NCBI RefSeq assembly: GCF_014201355.1
Contig: NZ_JACHEG010000014.1
Span: 26,454 to 90,453 of the forward strand
Direction: 5' to 3'
Length of the DNA stretch: 64,000 nt
From: Aliirhizobium wenxiniae
Lineage (GTDB): Bacteria > Pseudomonadota > Alphaproteobacteria > Rhizobiales > Rhizobiaceae
Positions 16,110 through 24,923 of the stretch are shown here, piece by piece. The notes under the pieces were generated by a model. That model saw only the letters and a program-made list of their open reading frames with translations. It was not told the origin of the DNA and made no database searches. Position numbers and translations under genes: made by a program. Each line of letters begins with the position of its first letter. Position 1 is the first letter of the stretch.

Positions 16110-17378
16110 ATGAAAAGCATACTGAAATCATCCGTCTTTCTTGCAGGAGCAGCCCTTGCGGTCATCGCAATGGCACCTTCGGCAAGCGCTGCGGAACTGC
16201 GCATGTCGTGGTGGGGTGGTGAAAGCCGCCACGTCGCAACGCAGAAGGCGATTGCCGCCTGCGGCGCTAAATATGGACACACCGTGAAGGGTGAGTTCAC
16301 CGGTTTCGACGGTTATCTGGAAAAGCTGACGACCCAGATGGCAGGCAAGACGGAAGCCGACATCATCCAGGTCAATTGGCCGTGGCTGCCGCTGTTCTCC
16401 AAGGACGGCAAGGGCTTTGCCGATCTGCGCACCCTGAAGGGCCTCGACCTTTCGAACTGGACCGAAGCCGATCTGGCGTCGGGCTCCACGAACGGTGTGC
16501 TGCAGGGCCTTTCGGTCTCCACCAGCGGCCGCGTCTTCTTCTTCAACACGACGACGCTCGAGAAAGCCGGCGTAGCCGTTCCGACCACCTGGGACGAATT
16601 CTTCGAAATGACCAAGACGGTCAAGGAAAAGCTCGGCCCGGATTACTACACCTTCAACGCAGTCAAGGAGACGGCGCATCTTCTGATGACGCTGGCCGTA
16701 ACCCAGGCCACCGGCAAGGGCATGGTTGATCCGAAGACCAACCGTGTAGCCTGGACGCCGGAAGAACTGGCAGCCGGCATCGACTTCCTTGGCAAGCTGG
16801 TGGAAACCGGTGCGATACGCTCGCAGAAGCAGGAAGCAGCCGATGGCAATGTCAACCTCTTCGAAAAGCCGGCCTGGTCAGAAGGCAAGATCGCAGGTTC
16901 CTACGAGTGGGATTCGACCTATTCGAAATATGCCGATCCGCTGAAGGAAGGTCAGGTCCTGAAGCCGGTACCGATGCTGAAAATGGCGAACGGCAAGACC
17001 GAAGGCGTCTTCCGCAAGCCGTCGATGGTCTTCTCCATCTCCAAGAACTCGAAGAACCCGGAAGCAGCAGCGCAGATCACCAATTGCCTGCTGAATGAAC
17101 CGGAAGGCATCGACATTCTCGGTACGTCGCGTGGCATCCCGGCCTCCAAGGCCGCCATGGCACGACTGAGCAATGCAGGGGAGCCGGAAGTCCGCGCCGC
17201 CAACGCAATCGTCATGGCCTCCGAAGGCCCGACGATTTCGCCCTTCGACGAAAACCCGGTCATCCGCGGCATCATCATCGATACGCTCGAAGAGTATGCC
17301 TACGAACAGATCAACTCGACGGAAGCAGCCGAGCAGATCATCGATGGCGTGAACGACGCCCTGAAGAAGTTCGACTAA
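16110..17378 (+). CDS. Sugar ABC importer substrate-binding protein, pectic locus
   Basis: A 422-residue periplasmic binding protein of the sugar (SBP_bac_1) class. The Sec signal peptide MKSILKSSVFLAGAALAVIA continues to an SAS-AAE cleavage region at about residue 27. The mature N-terminus ELRMSWWGGESRHVATQKAI and the segment GFDGYLEKLTTQMAGKTEADIIQVNWPW are typical of oligosaccharide-binding members. Its SD GAGGAGG is well spaced. It is encoded after the ATPase, not first as is usual, and is separated from the GH28 gene by a strong hairpin that may stabilise its mRNA. Confidence 0.91.
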   Translation: MKSILKSSVFLAGAALAVIAMAPSASAAELRMSWWGGESRHVATQKAIAACGAKYGHTVKGEFTGFDGYLEKLTTQMAGKTEADIIQVNWPWLPLFSKDGKGFADLRTLKGLDLSNWTEADLASGSTNGVLQGLSVSTSGRVFFFNTTTLEKAGVAVPTTWDEFFEMTKTVKEKLGPDYYTFNAVKETAHLLMTLAVTQATGKGMVDPKTNRVAWTPEELAAGIDFLGKLVETGAIRSQKQEAADGNVNLFEKPAWSEGKIAGSYEWDSTYSKYADPLKEGQVLKPVPMLKMANGKTEGVFRKPSMVFSISKNSKNPEAAAQITNCLLNEPEGIDILGTSRGIPASKAAMARLSNAGEPEVRAANAIVMASEGPTISPFDENPVIRGIIIDTLEEYAYEQINSTEAAEQIIDGVNDALKKFD

Positions 17379-17394
17379 GCGCGGACAGAACTCT

Positions 17395-17422
17395 CCACCC
17401 GGCCTGACAGGAGGCCGGGTGG
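17395..17422 (+). other. Intercistronic hairpin after the binding-protein gene
   Basis: A perfect 10-bp stem, CCACCCGGCC (17395-17404) and GGCCGGGTGG (17413-17422), with an 8-nt loop lies 17 bp after the binding-protein stop. No T-run follows, so it is more likely a 3'-end stabiliser or partial attenuator that favours binding protein over the downstream hydrolases than a full terminator. Confidence 0.55.
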
Positions 17423-17444
17423 TGCATAAATCAAGAGAGAAACG

Positions 17445-19010
17445 ATGAACAAAGCCATTTCAGTTGCGATCTCCGCACGGATCGCGGCCATAAGGCTGGC
17501 TGTGCCCGGCGCACGCCATGCCCTGCCGCAACCGCTAGCCTGGCGCTTGTTGCGCAAGGGGGAAAGCGACCCCGTACAGCAGGGAACGGCAACCACCGTG
17601 GTGACCCTCCTTGATGCCCTTTATCCTGCCACGGATTACCGTTTCGAGGCAGAAGGTTTCGAGCCTCTTTCATTCCGAACCCGCGATTGCGCCGGCCTTG
17701 TGCGGGCAGTCGATTACGGGCTGGTTCAGAATACCGATCTCTCCGACCTTGCCGCAGCGCGCAAAAATGCCGACGCTCTTGCCAAGGCTTTGTCAGATAC
17801 GCCCCTGGGCGGCACACTTTATATTGCACCCGGCACATGGACAGCCTTTCCCCTGAAGCTGCGAAGCGACTTGACCCTGCATCTGGCGGAAGGTGCGGTG
17901 CTTCGCGCACCGAGCGTCCGCGACGGCTGGCCGATCCTCCCGGCGCGCGCTGACGACGGCCGCATGCTGGGCAGCTGGGAAGGCCTTCCCGATGCCTGCT
18001 TTGCAGCTCCCGTTCACGCCATCGGTGCGGAACGTCTAACGATCGAAGGCAAAGGCGTCCTCGATGGGTCCGGCAACGCCGGCGACTGGTGGACATGGCC
18101 GAAGGAAACCCGTGAAGGCGCGCGCCGTCCGCGCGGTCTTCATCTGATCGACTGCAGGGAAACCCTTCTTCTCGGCTTCACCATCCGCAATGCGCCGTCA
18201 TGGACCGTCCACCCGCAAGGCTGTGACGGATTGGCAGCGGTCGCGCTCCACATCCAGGCACCCCATGACAGCCCCAATACCGATGGCTTCGACCCCGAAG
18301 GCTGCCGGAATGTGACGGTCGAGGGAGTGCGCTTTTCTGTCGGCGACGATTGCATCGCCATCAAGGCCGGCAAGCGCGGCAACAAGGGCGAGGCAGACCA
18401 CTTAAGCGAAACGCGCGGTGTCACTATCCGCCATTGCCTGATGGAACGCGGCCATGGCGGCGTTGTCATCGGCTCGGAAATGTCCGGCGGAGTTCACGAT
18501 GTGACCGTCGAGGATTGTGACATGGTCGGCACCGATCGCGGCCTGCGGATCAAGACGCGCCGCGGTCGTGGCGGCGGTATCAGCAATATCTCCATGCGCC
18601 GGGTGAAGATGGACGGCGTCCTGGTGACGCTTTCGGCCAACGTCCATTATTTCTGCGATGCCGACGGCCATGACGACTGGGTTCAGTCTCGTGCACCGGC
18701 ACCGGTCGTCGAGGGAACGCCTTATGTCGACGGCATTTTTGTCGAGGACGTCGATGTCTACGGCTTGGCGCTTGCCGCCGGCGTCTTCCTTGGCCTGCCG
18801 GAAATGCCGGTCCGCAACATTCGCATCCGCGGCCTGCGTATTCACTCCACCGACCCGGCCGCGATAGCAGCACCTCCCATCATGGCTGATGGCGTGCGGG
18901 CCATGCGTCACGAACAGATCCTCTGCGAACACGCGCAGATCGACATCGATGATGCGAGCCTGCTCTCCACCGACCCGATCTCCCTCCCAAACCTACTGGC
19001 ACCCCGATGA
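17445..19010 (+). CDS. GH28 polygalacturonase-family glycosidase, no signal peptide
   Basis: A 521-residue right-handed beta-helix glycosidase of family GH28. The four signature clusters are present: N278-T-D280 (SPNTDGFD), D301-D302 (SVGDDCIAIK), H337 (RGHGGVVIGSE) and R368-I-K370 (GLRIKTRRGRGG). These supply the catalytic aspartates and substrate-binding residues for hydrolysis of alpha-1,4-galacturonosyl (or rhamnogalacturonan) bonds. An extra N-terminal domain of about 85 residues precedes the helix. No signal peptide is visible, so it should act in the cytoplasm on imported short oligosaccharides, probably as an exo-enzyme. Its stop overlaps the ATG of the GH105 gene. Confidence 0.92.
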   Translation: MNKAISVAISARIAAIRLAVPGARHALPQPLAWRLLRKGESDPVQQGTATTVVTLLDALYPATDYRFEAEGFEPLSFRTRDCAGLVRAVDYGLVQNTDLSDLAAARKNADALAKALSDTPLGGTLYIAPGTWTAFPLKLRSDLTLHLAEGAVLRAPSVRDGWPILPARADDGRMLGSWEGLPDACFAAPVHAIGAERLTIEGKGVLDGSGNAGDWWTWPKETREGARRPRGLHLIDCRETLLLGFTIRNAPSWTVHPQGCDGLAAVALHIQAPHDSPNTDGFDPEGCRNVTVEGVRFSVGDDCIAIKAGKRGNKGEADHLSETRGVTIRHCLMERGHGGVVIGSEMSGGVHDVTVEDCDMVGTDRGLRIKTRRGRGGGISNISMRRVKMDGVLVTLSANVHYFCDADGHDDWVQSRAPAPVVEGTPYVDGIFVEDVDVYGLALAAGVFLGLPEMPVRNIRIRGLRIHSTDPAAIAAPPIMADGVRAMRHEQILCEHAQIDIDDASLLSTDPISLPNLLAPR

Positions 19011-20113
19011 AACCCACCGATTATTTCGACCAATTCTGCACCCGCTACCAGGCCTACAAGAACGGCAACTGGTGCTATGAGGACGGCTGCATCTATCGCG
19101 GACTGGAACTGCTCTTTGAGGCAACCGGCGAGCAGCGCTGGCTCGACCATATCCTGCGTCTGATTGATCCCCAGGTCAGCCCGGACGGAAGCCTGGCGGG
19201 CTATACCCAGGAAGAGTTCAACATCGACAACGTCCTGCCGGGACGAGCACTGATCTTCCTCGACCGGCAAACCGGCGATCCCCGCTACATGTCGGCTGCA
19301 CGCCGCCTGATCGCACAGCTGGATGCGCATCCGCGCATTCCGGCCGGCAACTACTGGCATAAGAAGCGCTATCCCTCCCAGGTCTGGCTGGACGGGCTCT
19401 ATATGGGCCTGCCCTTCCAGGTCGAATATGCGCTCCGGTCCGGTGAAACGCCGCGGATCACCGATGCCCTGCAGCAACTGGCAACGGCACTCGCATTGAC
19501 CCAGGTCGGCAACGGACTATATGTCCACGGTTATGACGACAGCCGCGCGGAAAAATGGGCAGACCAGCTCACCGGCAAATCTCCGGCCGTCTGGTCACGC
19601 GCCGTCGGATGGCTGATCATGGCGCTGGTCGATATCCTTGCAGTTCTTCCCGCAGATCAGGCAACAGCAACGCTGAGAAAACAGACACGCGCGGTTCTTC
19701 TGGCGCTTGCCGAAAGGCAACAGCAATCCGGCCTCTGGCCGCAGGTGCTGGATGCTCCGGATCTTGCCGGCAATTACGACGAAACCTCCGCATCGGCCAT
19801 GTTCGCCTATGCCTTGCTGCGCGCCGAGCGACTGGATCTGGTTGCACCGGAAGAGGCGTCGAAAATCCGCGCCTCCGGCCAGAAGGCGGCAGAGGCTTTG
19901 GTCGACACGCGGCTTGTCGAAGAAAACGGCGAAACCCGCCTTGTCGGCATCTGCCAGGTGGCAGGCCTTGGCCCCTTCAATGGCCGCTATCGCGACGGCT
20001 CGCCGGCCTATTATCTGGTCGAGGAAGTCGTGGCCGATGACGCCAAGGGTGTCGGCCCCTTCATGATGGCCTATGCGGAAGCCACGCTTGCGATCAGGGC
20101 AAAGGCTGCCTGA
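19007..20113 (+). CDS. GH105/GH88 unsaturated glucuronyl/galacturonyl hydrolase
   Basis: A 368-residue (alpha/alpha)6-barrel protein resembling YteR/RhiN-type unsaturated rhamnogalacturonyl hydrolases. Segments such as GNWCYEDGCIYRGLELLFEATGEQRW, EEFNIDNVLPGRALIFLDRQTGD, KKRYPSQVWLDGLYMGLPFQVEYA, WSRAVGWLIMALVDIL and DETSASAMFAYALLRA match the family. The Asp in WLDGLYM is the expected acid/base. It removes the delta-4,5-unsaturated uronic acid left at the non-reducing end by pectate or rhamnogalacturonan lyases. The ATGA overlap with the GH28 gene, and absence of a signal peptide, place both in the same cytoplasmic pathway. Confidence 0.9.
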   Translation: MKPTDYFDQFCTRYQAYKNGNWCYEDGCIYRGLELLFEATGEQRWLDHILRLIDPQVSPDGSLAGYTQEEFNIDNVLPGRALIFLDRQTGDPRYMSAARRLIAQLDAHPRIPAGNYWHKKRYPSQVWLDGLYMGLPFQVEYALRSGETPRITDALQQLATALALTQVGNGLYVHGYDDSRAEKWADQLTGKSPAVWSRAVGWLIMALVDILAVLPADQATATLRKQTRAVLLALAERQQQSGLWPQVLDAPDLAGNYDETSASAMFAYALLRAERLDLVAPEEASKIRASGQKAAEALVDTRLVEENGETRLVGICQVAGLGPFNGRYRDGSPAYYLVEEVVADDAKGVGPFMMAYAEATLAIRAKAA

Positions 20114-20124
20114 CCATTAATCGG

Positions 20125-20156
20125 AAAAACCTGGCGGCACGCTCGTGCCGCCAGGT
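20125..20156 (-). terminator. Rho-independent terminator between convergent GH105 and dipeptidase genes
   Basis: A perfect 12-bp stem, ACCTGGCGGCAC (20129-20140) and GTGCCGCCAGGT (20145-20156), has a 4-nt loop. On the minus strand it is followed directly by TTTTT, so it should terminate the dipeptidase transcript efficiently. On the plus strand no T-run follows, though the stem may still help end the pectic operon mRNA. Confidence 0.8.
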
Positions 20157-20166
20157 CGCTTAAACA

Positions 20167-21210
20167 TCAAGCAGCCCAGCTGCGCTCCAGAACCGAAATC
20201 CAGTTCTCATGACCGATCTTCTTCAGCTCGGCATCGTTGAAACCATGCTTGCGCAGAGCCTCGACCAACAGGGGCAGCCCGGCCGCATCCTTCATTTCCG
20301 CCGGAATGGTCGTGCCGTCGAAATCAGAGCCGAGCGCCACATGCTCGATGCCGATCCGCTCCGCGATATAGGCAACATGGCGCACCAGAAGATCAATGCT
20401 GGTATTCGGGTCCTTCACCCCGTCGTCCCGCAGGAACAGCACGCCGAAATTGATGCCGGCAAGCCCCCCCGTATCGCGAATAGCATCGAGCTGGCGGTCG
20501 GTGAGATTGCGGCTGTGATTGCAAAGCGCATGCACGTTGGAATGCGAGGCAACCAGCGGCGCCTTGGAAAGCTTGGCGATCTCCCAGAAACCTGCCTCGT
20601 TCATGTGCGACAGGTCGACCATGATCTTCAGCTCGTTGCAGGCACGGATCAGGTCACGGCCGGCATCCGTCAGGCCCGGACCGATATCCGGCGAAGACGG
20701 GTAGCGGAACGGCACGCCATAGGCGAATACATTCGGCCGGCTCCAGACCGGGCCGAGCGTGCGCAGGCCCGCCTGATGCAGCACGTGAAGTGCATCCAGA
20801 TCGGCCGCGACCGCTTCCGCTCCCTCGATATGAAAGACCGCCGCAAAACTGCCGGTTTCAATCGATCGGCGGATATCGTCGGCCGTGCGGCATACGGTCA
20901 CTGCGCCCTGCGAGCGGGCTTCGATATCGAAAAGAAGCCGCGCCATCGCCAGCGTCTCATTCAGTGCATCGGGCTGCAAAGGTGTTGGATAATCCCCGTT
21001 CGCGTCCTTCGTCATGCTTGGCGAGGGCACGTAAATAGCGCATAGACCGCCGGCCAGGCCGCCGGCCCTGGCGCGAGGCAGGTCGATATGTCCTGTTTCT
21101 TCGCCTTCAAGAAAACGCTTTACCGGGTCGTTGCCGCCACCACGTCGCAAGCGGAGAAGCACGTCATTGTGGCCATCGAAAATCGGGAGAGGATTGTTCA
21201 ACATTTTCAA
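20167..21210 (-). CDS. M19-family (renal/membrane-type) dipeptidase
   Basis: A 347-residue zinc peptidase of family M19. The motif FDGHNDVL gives His14 and Asp16 as metal ligands, FHIEGAEA supplies the bridging Glu, VDLSHMNEAGFWEIA and PLVASHSNVHALCNHSRNLTD supply the histidines, and HVALGSDFDG the conserved Asp segment. M19 enzymes cleave dipeptides and are unusual in accepting a D-residue at the C-terminal position; some open beta-lactams. No signal peptide is seen, so it is probably cytoplasmic. It is divergent from the oligopeptide ABC operon at 21413 and fits the D-peptide theme of that cluster. A start two codons further in is also possible. Confidence 0.9.
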   Translation of the reverse strand: MKMLNNPLPIFDGHNDVLLRLRRGGGNDPVKRFLEGEETGHIDLPRARAGGLAGGLCAIYVPSPSMTKDANGDYPTPLQPDALNETLAMARLLFDIEARSQGAVTVCRTADDIRRSIETGSFAAVFHIEGAEAVAADLDALHVLHQAGLRTLGPVWSRPNVFAYGVPFRYPSSPDIGPGLTDAGRDLIRACNELKIMVDLSHMNEAGFWEIAKLSKAPLVASHSNVHALCNHSRNLTDRQLDAIRDTGGLAGINFGVLFLRDDGVKDPNTSIDLLVRHVAYIAERIGIEHVALGSDFDGTTIPAEMKDAAGLPLLVEALRKHGFNDAELKKIGHENWISVLERSWAA

Positions 21211-21412
21211 AATTGTCCTGCCGGAACCTATCAGTTTTGGCTATCCGTAAGTAGGTGGGGCCGCGGTCGCAAATGCAAACCGCGCATAACCTATTCGAAA
21301 AATGGAATTGGTCGGCCCGTAAACGCACTGTTAAGACGCGCGACAAATTGCGGCAAAATCTTGCTGACCCTTCAAATACTGGGGGTTCAGTTTTTTAATG
21401 GGGAATATAGCA
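21211..21412. promoter_or_regulatory. Divergent promoter region between M19 dipeptidase and peptide ABC operon
   Basis: About 200 bp without a supported gene. A 6-bp hairpin, CGCGGT (21262-21267) and ACCGCG (21279-21284), is the only clear dyad. The region becomes T-rich just before the binding-protein start. I could not identify promoter hexamers or a LysR-type box confidently. Confidence 0.4.
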
Positions 21413-23011
21413 ATGGTATCCAGACGTAACTTCCTGATCGGCGGCGCAGCCCTGCCCTTCCTGTCCTACATCAACCTGGCCGACACCGTTTTCGCGGCCA
21501 CGCCGAAGGACATTCTGGTTGTTGCCCAGCAGCTCGACAACATGACCAGCCTTGACCCGCATGAGGGTTTTGAGGCCGTCGGTGGCGAGATGATCAGCAA
21601 CATGTACGAAAAGCTGGTTCGCGCCAACAGCGACAACCCCAATGAAGTCCTCCCGGTCATCGCCGCTTCCTGGGAAGCCGATGCGGACAACAAGGTCTTC
21701 ACCTTCAAGCTCGGCAACTCCACCTTCGCCTCGGGCGCAGCCGTTACCGCTGAGGACGTCGCGTTCTCGCTGCAGCGCGCCATCAAGATGAACAAGAGCC
21801 CGGCCTTCATCATCAATCAGTTCGGCTTCACGGCAGAGAATGTCGAAGCCATGATCGTTGCCAAGGACGAAAAGACCGTCACGCTGACGACCGAAAAGCC
21901 GACCGCAATCTCCTTCCTGCTGTTCTGCCTCTCGGCAAACATCGGCGCCATCGTCGAGAAGAAGACGGTTCTTGAAAACGAAGTGAACGGCGACCTCGGC
22001 AATGCCTGGCTGCAGAAGAACAGCGCCGGCTCCGGTTCGTTCAAGCTTCAGTCCTGGAAGGCTTCCGAAAGCATCGCACTGACGCTCAACGAGCACGGCC
22101 CGTACAAGGGCAACCTCAAGCGCGTCATCATCCGCCACGTCGTCGATCCGTCCTCGCAGATGCTCATGCTGCAGAAGGGTGACGTCGATATCGCCCGCGA
22201 CCTGACCTCGGAACAGCTGAAAGTGCTGCAGTCCGACGAGAACGTCGTTCTGGTCCGCAAGCAGATCGCATCCCTGATGCTGATCTCGATGAACCAGACC
22301 AATGCGAACCTCGCAAAGCCGCAGGTCTGGGAAGCCGTCAAGTGGGCGCTCGACTACGAAGGCATCCAGAAGAACATCATCCCGCTGACGCACGCCGTCC
22401 ACCAGAGCATGGAACCGGCAGGCTTCCCGGGCACGGTCATGGATACGCCGTTCCAGAAGGATGTCGCCAAGGCCAAGGCGCTGATGGCTGAAGCCGGTCT
22501 CGCAGACGGTTTCGACATCACCCTCGACCACTACTCGGCACAGCCGGCTCCGGATATCGCCCAGGCGATCCAGTCGAACCTCGGCGAAATCGGCATCCGC
22601 GTGAAGCTGCAGTCGGCTGAAAACCGTCAGGTTCTCACCAAGATGCGCGCCCGCCAGCACGAAATGGCGCTGTCCGCATGGGGCACCGACTACTTCGACC
22701 CGAACTCCAATGCCGAAGTCTTCTGCATCAACAAGGACAATTCGGACGACGCCAAGAAGAAGCCGTTCGCATGGCGCTCCAGCTTCAAGAACGACGAGCT
22801 GACCGCCAAGGCAGAAGCTGCCCGCGACGAGAAGGATCCGGCAAAGCGTCTGGAACTCTACGAAGCCCTGCAGCGCGAATTCATGCACAACAGCCCGTTC
22901 GCGGTCATGTTCCAGAACACCAAGACCGCAGCTTGCCGCAAGGGCGTTACCGGTTTCCAGATCGGCGTTCTGTCTGAAGGCAACTCCTACCTCGGGACCA
23001 ACAAGGCGTGA
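21413..23011 (+). CDS. Peptide-type ABC importer substrate-binding protein (SBP_bac_5)
   Basis: A periplasmic binding protein of about 532 residues of the oligopeptide/nickel class. The N-terminus MVSRRNFLIGGAALPFLSYI carries a twin-arginine-like motif and hydrophobic core with cleavage near TVFAATPKD. The mature part has the family pattern LDPHEGFEAVGGEMISNMYEKLV and GNSTFASGAAVTAEDVAFSLQRAI. I prefer the ATG at 21413 over the in-frame ATG at 21398 because it places the RR motif next to the start and has GGGGA upstream. It feeds the permeases and ATPases encoded directly downstream. Confidence 0.9.
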   Translation: MVSRRNFLIGGAALPFLSYINLADTVFAATPKDILVVAQQLDNMTSLDPHEGFEAVGGEMISNMYEKLVRANSDNPNEVLPVIAASWEADADNKVFTFKLGNSTFASGAAVTAEDVAFSLQRAIKMNKSPAFIINQFGFTAENVEAMIVAKDEKTVTLTTEKPTAISFLLFCLSANIGAIVEKKTVLENEVNGDLGNAWLQKNSAGSGSFKLQSWKASESIALTLNEHGPYKGNLKRVIIRHVVDPSSQMLMLQKGDVDIARDLTSEQLKVLQSDENVVLVRKQIASLMLISMNQTNANLAKPQVWEAVKWALDYEGIQKNIIPLTHAVHQSMEPAGFPGTVMDTPFQKDVAKAKALMAEAGLADGFDITLDHYSAQPAPDIAQAIQSNLGEIGIRVKLQSAENRQVLTKMRARQHEMALSAWGTDYFDPNSNAEVFCINKDNSDDAKKKPFAWRSSFKNDELTAKAEAARDEKDPAKRLELYEALQREFMHNSPFAVMFQNTKTAACRKGVTGFQIGVLSEGNSYLGTNKA

Positions 23012-24021
23012 ACAGACGTTTTAAAAGCCTTGCAGCAACACTGAGCAGCGTCCTCCTGACGCTGTTCGGTTTGACTGTCCTGACTTTCCTCATCGGCCGG
23101 GTCATGCCGGTCGATCCGGTCATTGCCGCCGTTGGCGACAATGCACCTGAGGATGTCATTCTTCGCGTACGCGCCGAAATGGGCCTTGATCAGCCCATTC
23201 CAGTGCAGTTCCTGCATTATCTCTACCAGCTGGCCCACGGCGATTTCGGCATGTCGGTTCTGACCAAGAACCCGGTCGCGACCGATATCGTCCGTTTCTT
23301 CCCGGCCACTTTCGAGCTTGCCACCGCAGCCCTGCTTCTCGCGGCGCTGATCGGCATTCCGCTCGGCGTCTGGGCAGCTGTGCGCCAGGGCACGTTCACC
23401 GACCAGGCGATCCGCGTCGTCTGCCTCGCCGGCCATTCTGTGCCGGTCTTCATGCTGTCGCTGATCTCGCTTCTGATCTTCTATTCCTGGCTCGACCTCG
23501 CCCCGGGTCCCGGCCGCCAGGACATCATTTTTGACGGCATGATCGATACGGTCACCGGCATCCTGACGATCGACACCCTGATCGCCGGCGATTTCGATGC
23601 GTTCAAGGATGCGCTTGCGCATATGGCCCAGCCGGTCATCATCCTCGCCTATTTCTCGATGGCCTACATCGCCCGTATGACGCGCGCCTTCATGATCGAT
23701 GCGCTGAAAGGCGAATACGTCATCACCGCCCGCGCAAAGGGTCTGTCGCTGACCAAGGTCATCTGGGGCCATGCTTTCCCGACGGTTGCAGTCCAGCTCG
23801 TCACCGTCATGGCTCTGACCTATGCCGGCCTTCTCGAAGGCGCCGTCGTCACCGAGACCGTGTTCTCGTGGCCGGGCATCGGCCAGTATCTGACCGTATC
23901 GCTGATGAATGCGGACATGAACCCGGTCGTTGGCACCACGCTTCTGATCGGCCTCATCTATGTCGGCCTCAACCTGATTGCGGACATCCTCTACCGCGTC
24001 CTCGATCCACGGGTACAATAA
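23008..24021 (+). CDS. Peptide-type ABC importer permease (DppB type)
   Basis: A 337-residue inner-membrane permease. The start is GTG, overlapping the binding-protein stop by 4 bp (GTGA). The N-terminus LTLFGLTVLTFLIGRVMPVDPV, then MGLDQPIPVQFLHYLYQLAHGDFGMSVLTKNPV, are standard for DppB-like proteins. The coupling helix region is DALKGEYVITARAKGLSLTKVIWGHAFP, and the C-terminal ETVFSWPGIGQYL is the usual last-loop signature. It pairs with the DppC-type permease that begins at its stop codon. Confidence 0.93.
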   Translation: MNRRFKSLAATLSSVLLTLFGLTVLTFLIGRVMPVDPVIAAVGDNAPEDVILRVRAEMGLDQPIPVQFLHYLYQLAHGDFGMSVLTKNPVATDIVRFFPATFELATAALLLAALIGIPLGVWAAVRQGTFTDQAIRVVCLAGHSVPVFMLSLISLLIFYSWLDLAPGPGRQDIIFDGMIDTVTGILTIDTLIAGDFDAFKDALAHMAQPVIILAYFSMAYIARMTRAFMIDALKGEYVITARAKGLSLTKVIWGHAFPTVAVQLVTVMALTYAGLLEGAVVTETVFSWPGIGQYLTVSLMNADMNPVVGTTLLIGLIYVGLNLIADILYRVLDPRVQ

Positions 24022-24920
24022 TGAACGCCACCTTCCGAAACTGGGCGCTGGACGAAAATCCGTCCTCGCGCCGCCAGGCCGCCTGGGGCAACTGGTACCG
24101 TATCTGGCTGAACCTGCGCGGCAACGCGCTCGGCATGATCGGCCTGACCATCATCGCCATTTTCATCGGTATCGCCATCTTCGCGCCGCTGCTTGCCACC
24201 CACGATCCGGCAATGCAGGATCTTGGCAACCGCCTTGCGGCTCCGAGCGCGCTGCACTGGTTCGGCACCGATGAACTCGGCCGCGACATCTATTCGCGCC
24301 TTCTTTACGGCGGCCGCGTCACGCTCGGCATGGTCATTGCCGTTGTCGTGCTCGTCGCCCCGATCGGTCTCGCCATCGGCTGCATCGCCGGTTATTTCGG
24401 CGGCATCGTCGATACGATCCTGATGCGCATCACCGACATCTTCCTCGCCTTCCCGCGCCTCGTTCTGGCTCTCGCCTTCGTTGCGGCGCTGAAGCCGGGG
24501 GTCGAAAGCGCCATTCTCGCCATCGCGCTGACCGCCTGGCCGCCCTATGCCCGCATGGCCCGCGCCGAAACGCTGACGGTTCGCGGCAGCGACTTCATCG
24601 CCGCTTATCGCCTGACCGGTGGCTCCTCCTGGCGCATTATCTTCCGCCACATCATGCCGCTCTGCGTGCCGACGCTGATCGTTCGCGTCACGCTCGATAT
24701 GTCGTCGATCATCATCACCGCCGCCTCGCTCGGCTTCCTCGGCATGGGCGCACAGCCGCCGTCGCCGGAATGGGGAGCGATGATCGCAACAGCCAAGCGC
24801 TTCATCTTCGAACAATGGTGGGTCGCCGCCATTCCCGGCATTGCCATCTTCTGCGTCTCGCTCGCCTTCAATTTCCTTGGCGATGCGCTGCGCGACGTTC
24901 TGGATCCGAAGGGGAACTGA
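24021..24920 (+). CDS. Peptide-type ABC importer permease (DppC type)
   Basis: A 299-residue permease. I use the ATG at 24021, which overlaps the previous TAA by one base; a longer in-frame reading lies wholly within the upstream gene. DppC hallmarks are HWFGTDELGRDIYSRLLYGGRVTLG after the first membrane segment, the coupling region DFIAAYRLTGGSSWRIIFRHIMP, and ASLGFLGMGAQPPSPEWGAMIA near the C-terminus. It forms the channel with the DppB-type partner. Confidence 0.93.
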   Translation: MNATFRNWALDENPSSRRQAAWGNWYRIWLNLRGNALGMIGLTIIAIFIGIAIFAPLLATHDPAMQDLGNRLAAPSALHWFGTDELGRDIYSRLLYGGRVTLGMVIAVVVLVAPIGLAIGCIAGYFGGIVDTILMRITDIFLAFPRLVLALAFVAALKPGVESAILAIALTAWPPYARMARAETLTVRGSDFIAAYRLTGGSSWRIIFRHIMPLCVPTLIVRVTLDMSSIIITAASLGFLGMGAQPPSPEWGAMIATAKRFIFEQWWVAAIPGIAIFCVSLAFNFLGDALRDVLDPKGN

Positions 24921-24923
24921 CGG

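Noticed and set aside
21395..22888. A long minus-strand frame (497 residues) opposite the peptide binding-protein gene.
   Set aside because: It is antisense to a clear SBP_bac_5 protein, is rich in Arg/Gly/Asp/His as expected for shadow frames in GC-rich DNA, and shows no motif or SD.
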